The position numbers and the translations under genes are program-made. The notes beneath the pieces were generated by a model that did not search any database, was not told where the DNA came from, and worked only from the letters and a program-made list of their open reading frames with translations. Positions 18,359 through 21,322 of a DNA stretch of 21,322 nt are shown piece by piece; the stretch's first letter is position 1, and each line of letters starts with the position of its first letter. Where the stretch lies: positions 1-21,322 of the IMG/VR virus record IMGVR_UViG_3300033146_003828; one strand, 5' to 3'. The DNA is from a virus.

Positions 18359-18372
18359 CTGTCGTTAAATTA

Positions 18373-18645
18373 TTATTTTGTTTTAGGTTTTGCTTTAGAT
18401 CTAGTTTTAGGAGTTTTTTTATCAGCAACTTCTTCTTTAGAAATTTCTTCTTCTTCAAAATCTGGTATATCTTCTATAAAACTTTTTATTTTTTGTAACA
18501 TTATAATTGTTTCTAATTCAAATCTTAATCCTTTAGCCTCATTTTTATATTTAAAGTATTTATTCATAAATATAAATCAAATAATGAAAACTATTATATA
18601 AGCTAATATATAAGCTATATATGCACCTTGTGTAATTTCTATCAT
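18373..18645 (-). CDS. Small membrane protein with charged C-terminus (90 aa)
   Basis: With UGA as Gly the frame starts at ATG 18645 and gives an N-terminal membrane helix (residues about 6-27, rich in Ile, Ala and Tyr, ending I-I-G-F-I-F), then a cytoplasmic-type helix (E-A-K-G-L-R-F-E-L-E-T), an acidic patch (F-E-E-E-E-I) and a Lys-rich disordered tail (K-A-K-P-K-T-K). A standard-code reading starts inside at 18567 and loses the membrane helix. Function unknown; small anchored phage proteins often act in superinfection exclusion or lysis. It is the last gene before the terS upstream repeat region. Confidence 0.75.
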
Positions 18646-18670
18646 TTTTTTATTTTTAAATTTTAAAATA

Positions 18671-18955
18671 TTATTTAACTTCTTTATTAGATAATTTAAT
18701 TACCTCCATATCTAATTCTGTTAATCTTTCGATAACATCATAATTTTTATCAGCAGATTCTTTTAATATTTTTAAATAATCTTTTTGTGCTTTCATAGGA
18801 GAATTCCAAGTTAAATCTTCATTTAAATGATTTACTTGATTACCTAACCAAATAACATAACCTTTTGTCCCTCATACTGAAGTTAAATCAAATTCACCAA
18901 ATGTTTCAATCTCTTGTAATTGCTCACCAGATCTAACATATACTATTTTACTCAT
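18671..18955 (-). CDS. Hypothetical protein (94 aa)
   Basis: A 94-residue frame starting M-S-K-I-V-Y-V-R-S-G-E-Q-L, a likely strand-helix N-terminus, with D-L-T-S-V-G-G-T-K-G-Y-V-I-W-L-G in the middle and a charged C-terminal helix (Q-K-D-Y-L-K-I-L-K-E, R-L-T-E-L-D). Just one UGA (V-G-G-T). The short V-I-W-L-G-N motif has UGG for Trp. It follows the 98-residue gene by 4 nt and precedes the membrane protein gene by 25 nt. I do not recognise it. Confidence 0.72.
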
Positions 18956-18959
18956 ATTT

Positions 18960-19256
18960 CTATAAATTAATTAAATAATGTAATAATTCTTTTTTATTAT
19001 AATATCAATCTTTTAAGTGGAGATATTCTCATTTTGCCACATTATTTCTAACTGTTTGCCTGGTTTTATCAACCAATTTACAGAATATTTCTAAATGTTT
19101 ACTTTGATTTTCAAATTGAATTCTATATAATATATATTTTATAACATCTTTTGTTACATAGTATCATTCGTGTAAATGAATACTTCATTGTCTATATATT
19201 AAATCATAAATCTGTTTATCTTCAAAATCTTTGTGTTTATCTTTTCTTACTGTCAT
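18960..19256 (-). CDS. Hypothetical basic protein, possible helix-turn-helix (98 aa)
   Basis: The protein has two similar halves: H-E-G-Y-Y-V-T-K-D-V-I-K-Y-I-L and K-D-G-Y-Y-N-K-K-E-L-L-H-Y-L-I, and between them a helix followed by D-K-T-R-Q-T-V-R-N-N-V-A-K-G, which resembles a DNA-binding helix-turn-helix (R-Q-T-V-R-N-N-V). It is Lys- and His-rich. Four UGA codons read as Gly. It is the first gene downstream of the promoter at 19284-19311, so a regulatory protein is attractive, but this is inferred from pattern and place. Ends with TAG. Confidence 0.7.
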
Positions 19257-19283
19257 TTGTTTTCTTTATTATTATATATATCT

Positions 19284-19311
19284 ATTATATAGATTTAATT
19301 TCAAAAGTAAA
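19284..19311 (-). promoter_or_regulatory. Sigma-70-like promoter upstream of the 98-residue gene
   Basis: TTTACT, 16 bases, TATAAT; the -10 box ends 27 nt before the ATG at 19256. Same geometry as the five repeated motifs but with a consensus -10 box and no TTGAW, so possibly read by the host polymerase at a different time. A perfect 7-bp inverted repeat (19306-19312/19318-19324) overlaps the -35 box and could be an operator. Confidence 0.65.
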
Positions 19312-19322
19312 ATTTTTTTTTA

Positions 19323-19535
19323 CTAATCTTTTCATTTAAAATATTTAGCTTCATTACCTTTATTTCTATTATTATAGAACGAATTTTTAGCTGTATTATA
19401 AGTATTAAATGAAATCATCTCCAAAAAGTTTCTTTTATTATCTTGATATCTATAATGTAGATATACTAAAAACCAAATTAATTGTATAATAGTATTAGTA
19501 ACTATTCCTATCATTATTATCTGTTCTATTATCAT
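19323..19535 (-). CDS. Small membrane protein (70 aa)
   Basis: The N-terminus contains a hydrophobic helix (residues about 4-27, I-M-I-G-I-V-T-N-T-I-I-Q-L-I-W-F-L-V-Y-L), followed by a basic, aromatic soluble tail (H-Y-R-Y-Q-D-N-K-R-N-F). One UGA close to the end is read through as Gly, giving Y-F-K-G-K-D and a TAG stop at 19325-19323; a standard-code reading stops at 19332. Function unknown. The stop overlaps an inverted repeat next to the downstream promoter. It is preceded by 25 nt of A/T-rich leader. Confidence 0.72.
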
Positions 19536-19560
19536 AATTTTATTAATAAGTATTAAAATT

Positions 19561-19779
19561 TTATAATCATTTTCTAAAAGTTGTTCAATACCTATCTCAC
19601 ATTATAGGTGTTATTTTAGTTAGAGTTACTTCAAATTCATCTCAATCTATATTTTTTATTCTAATAGATTTGTTTCTAAATTTTCTTATAACTATATCAT
19701 TAAAGTTAGAAGTAATATTTTTAATTACTTCTTTTCATTCAGCTAAAACTATTTTATCTTGTCTTTGTTGTATGTTCAT
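19561..19779 (-). CDS. Hypothetical basic protein (72 aa)
   Basis: Starts M-N-I-Q-Q-R-Q-D-K-I-V-L and appears as a helix followed by beta strands (R-K-F-R-N-K-S-I-R-I-K-N-I-D-G-D-E-F-E-V). Five UGA codons are read as Gly (A-E-G-K, I-D-G-D, M-G-D, Y-G-T, R-K-G-L); with the standard code no frame of this size would be found. Overlaps the preceding 57-residue gene by 26 nt. The basic strand-rich segment might bind nucleic acid; unproven. Confidence 0.7.
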
Positions 19780-19927
19780 TAGTTATTTTAATTAAAATAT
19801 TTTTAAGGCTCTCTATATTATTTTTAATATTATGTTTTTTACTTTTCATTTCTTCAATTTCTTTTATTTCATATCTTAGTTCAGGGTATTTTTTAGCCTC
19901 AGCTATTACTTCATTATAGTTTCTCAT
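19754..19927 (-). CDS. Small charged coiled-coil protein (57 aa)
   Basis: A 57-residue frame with a single long charged helix (Y-E-I-K-E-I-E-E-M-K-S-K-K-H-N-I-K-N-N-I-E). It overlaps both neighbours, 22 nt with the gene before it and 26 nt with the gene after it, which is common in this cluster. There is no UGA codon, so it gives no evidence on the code. The overlap geometry and the helical composition support it modestly. Confidence 0.58.
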   Translation of the reverse strand: MRNYNEVIAEAKKYPELRYEIKEIEEMKSKKHNIKNNIESLKNILIKITNEHTTKTR

Positions 19928-20268
19928 TTATTTATTAGATTATAAATATATATAATACACCCTACTGGTTGTTTTTCTATAGGGAGTCTTTTACTTTTCC
20001 AAAGATTTAATACATCAATTGTATAATAATCAAATCATATTGTTTTTTCTGCCATATAACTTAATACATCTCATATCATTACTAAGTGTCAGATGATTTC
20101 TTCTTGTCAATTTAATTCAATTAATGTTTCAGTATAAGGAATTATTTTAATAAAATGTTTATCTGTAACTAAACTTTCATAATCTCAAAATGCTGTTTTT
20201 ATTATACATCATCTACTTAATTCTTTATTAGCTATCACTTCATATATTTTATTTAATTCTTCATTCAT
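19906..20268 (-). CDS. Hypothetical protein (120 aa)
   Basis: A 120-residue protein with a mixed alpha/beta look: an N-terminal helix (E-E-L-N-K-I-Y-E-V-I-A), strands C-I-I-K-T-A-F-G and F-I-K-I-I-P-Y, a second helix I-G-H-L-V-M-I-G-D-V-L-S-Y-M, and a C-terminal V-G-C-I-I-Y-I-Y strand. Seven UGA codons are read as Gly. The I-Y-Y-T-I-D-V-L-N-L-W segment carries UGG for Trp. It overlaps the preceding gene by 20 nt and the next by 22 nt. Family not recognised. Confidence 0.72.
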
Positions 20269-20761
20269 TTAGTAAATTGTTATCTAATAAATATTCTAGC
20301 ATTTTTTCTATACTCTCTATAGGAGTTTTTCAGACTACTAAATCTAGTTGCTCTGAACTATAAAAATCTTTTATTTCCCATTTATAAATAATTCACTCCT
20401 CTGGATTTCTAATTTCTTTACAAAAAGAAAAATATATTCTATCAGAGTATCTACTCCATTGTTCTCAATCTTCATCTAATCAACCCCAATTTACATCATC
20501 TATATAAACTGGTAAAAATTCTATTGCTTCTTCTAATGTAAAAGTAGAAGTATATATTATTTTACTATCATCATATTTTTCTAAATATTGTTCTTTTATA
20601 GCTTTTTTATTTCATTTGGATTTTATTAATTGTAATTCATCAGCTATATACCATTTATTATCTCAAGCCTTATATTTTCATTCAAAATATATATATTCTG
20701 TTTCAACTCCTTTTAAATAAGGAGCTAGTCTTTTTGATAGTTCTAGGTTTATTGTTTTCAT
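20249..20761 (-). CDS. Hypothetical acidic, Trp/Tyr-rich protein (170 aa)
   Basis: The largest gene of the early-like cluster, 170 residues. It starts M-K-T-I-N-L-E-L-S-K-R-L-A-P-Y-L, has Y-I-Y-F-E-G-K-Y-K-A-G-D-N-K-W-Y, an acidic helix (T-L-E-E-A-I-E-F-L-P), a D-D-V-N-W-G-G-L-D-E-D-G-E-Q-W-S segment and a C-terminal helix (P-I-E-S-I-E-K-M-L-E-Y-L-L). UGG and UGA occur side by side in N-W-G-G, a clear sign they mean different residues. Overlaps the next gene by 20 nt; its ATG is in a TAATG junction with the 53-residue gene. Function unknown. Confidence 0.75.
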
Positions 20762-20922
20762 TATCTGTTTTTAGTTAAATTGTAAACTCTTATATCTGTC
20801 CCGTGTTTTAATATCTCTATTAATTCTCATCATAATATATCAAACTTATCATTTTCTTCTGTATTAAAAAAAGTATGTCTTACTTCTTTATCTTTGTTTA
20901 GATAATCTATTCTTACTTTCAT
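20761..20922 (-). CDS. Tiny hypothetical protein (53 aa)
   Basis: A 53-residue frame with strand M-K-V-R-I-D-Y-L, an acidic middle (T-E-E-N-D-K-F-D-I-L-G-G-E) and I-R-V-Y-N-L-T-K-N-R at the end. Both glycines of L-G-G-E are UGA. TAATG junctions on both sides (20924-20920 and 20763-20759) show it is translated with its neighbours and support it despite its size. Function unknown. Confidence 0.68.
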
Positions 20923-21206
20923 TATTCTTTAATTAAGTTATATAAATATTCTGTAGGGTTATTTAAATTATGTAGTATTAAATGTTTCCATCACATATAT
21001 TCCTTATCTTTTATATAATAATCTTCAAACTTGCTCATAAACTCTTGTGTAAATATTATTTCTCTTACATCTGCCACAAAATCATACTCATCATACATAT
21101 TTCATTGTCTTCTAAAATCTGTTTCATCCCAATAAAATAATTCTGCATTAATTTCATACCCTATCTTATCACAAATCTCTTTTAATTTCTCGTGTTCAGT
21201 TTTCAT
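20922..21206 (-). CDS. Hypothetical acidic, aromatic-rich protein (94 aa)
   Basis: A 94-residue protein starting M-K-T-E-H-E-K-L-K-E-I, with I-G-Y-E-I-N-A-E-L-F-Y-W-D-E-T (strand) and several acidic/aromatic pairs, ending in a helical L-Y-N-L-I-K-E. Two UGA codons read as Gly (Q-G-N and M-G-W, the latter beside UGG). The pattern recalls small phage 'DUF' proteins that often accompany replication or early regions, but no specific match is recognised. It starts 2 nt after the stop of the partial gene upstream. Confidence 0.72.
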
Positions 21207-21208
21207 TG

Positions 21209-21322
21209 TTATTTCATTTCATTATCTAATAAAATTGTAGCAACTTGTGCTTTACATCATTTAATAAAACATAGTAAGTTTTCATTATAAATTATTCTAT
21301 CTATAATTCTATCTGTATCAGT
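21209..21322 (-). CDS. Partial hypothetical protein, cut by the right window edge
   Basis: Only the last 37 residues are visible, with no start. The end reads D-R-I-I-D-R-I-I-Y, C-F-I-K-G-C-K-A-Q-V-A-T-I-L-L-D, with one UGA read as Gly. Nothing can be said of the function; the open frame without stops in table 25 and 2-nt spacing to the next gene support it as coding. Confidence 0.6.

Larger units (their letters stand above)
18193..18372. other. Non-coding, inverted-repeat-rich region upstream of terS (possible packaging or control region)
   Basis: No frame of useful length crosses this 180-nt stretch. It contains at least five inverted repeats: 13 bp at 18214-18226/18243-18255; AACTC-AAT-GAGTT at 18261-18273; 8 bp GTTATAAG/CTTATAAC at 18271-18278/18351-18358; a 10-position stem with one mismatch and GACTA loop at 18280-18304; GAAG-GAT-CTTC at 18320-18330; and ACGAC/GTCGT at 18347-18365. 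The third and last overlap, so alternative folds are possible. It could be a pac/cos site, an operator region or a structured RNA. Confidence 0.6.

Noticed and set aside
18373-18567. Start at 18567 for the small membrane protein gene
   Set aside because: It ignores a UGA-coded Gly and removes the membrane helix; 18645 gives the fuller protein and a normal leader.
1-21322. UGA as tryptophan (Mycoplasma-type code 4)
   Set aside because: It would place Trp at conserved glycines of the tape measure, portal, protease and terminase motifs, while UGG already supplies Trp at plausible sites.

Overview
The window is about 21.3 kb of very AT-rich DNA (roughly a quarter G+C by eye). Read with the standard code it looks almost empty of long genes. 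Read with UGA as glycine (translation table 25, known from Absconditabacteria/SR1 and Gracilibacteria), it becomes a nearly gap-free, one-directional (minus-strand) gene array encoding the structural half of a tailed phage with a siphovirus-type tail. UGA falls where phage families conserve glycine: V-G-E-R-G-P-E-L-F near the tape-measure C-terminus, G-F-S-I-G-F in the prohead protease, G-F-R-G-S before the terminase P-loop lysine, D-R-H-I-G-N in a kinase-like domain. UGG is still used for tryptophan, and UAA and UAG both act as stops. The likely source is a phage or prophage of an Absconditabacteria/Gracilibacteria-type host. Free phage and prophage cannot be told apart here, since no integrase, host gene or attachment site is visible.

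Layout in transcription order (right to left). 21322-18373: eleven small, mostly unrecognised genes (one cut by the right edge), often overlapping, two of them small membrane proteins; a promoter-like element lies at 19284-19311. 18372-18193: a non-coding segment packed with inverted repeats, just upstream of the terminase genes. 18192-13367: terminase small and large subunits, a small conserved-looking phage protein, portal, and a MuF head protein with a C-terminal kinase-like domain. 13360-10040: two tiny genes, prohead protease fused to an acidic scaffold-like region, major capsid protein, a coiled-coil protein and a Lys-rich protein. 10022-8398: connector, head closure, HK97-gp10-like and tail-completion proteins. 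8341-4962: tail tube, tail assembly chaperone with an apparent -1 frameshift extension, tape measure. 4950-892: Dit-like and Tal-like tail-tip proteins and a 730-residue glycine-rich adhesin. 881-1: a small acidic protein and a partial protein with an N-terminal membrane segment.

The most striking signals are: (1) a 29-bp promoter-like motif, TTTACA-N16-TAANAT with an invariant TTGA just before the -10 box, repeated five times with identical internal spacing, always ending 27-31 nt before an ATG and four times starting directly after the previous gene's stop codon; (2) a polyglycine adhesin domain written largely with UGA codons and tandem 9-bp repeats; (3) a MuF protein carrying a C-terminal kinase-like domain; (4) strong avoidance of UGA in the major capsid gene; (5) the repeat-rich region next to the small terminase gene; (6) a tail-chaperone frameshift arrangement inside a locally GC-rich patch. 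No gene has a clear Shine-Dalgarno sequence; leaders are A/T-only and often contain TTAATTA. No stretch over 300 bases lacks a gene.
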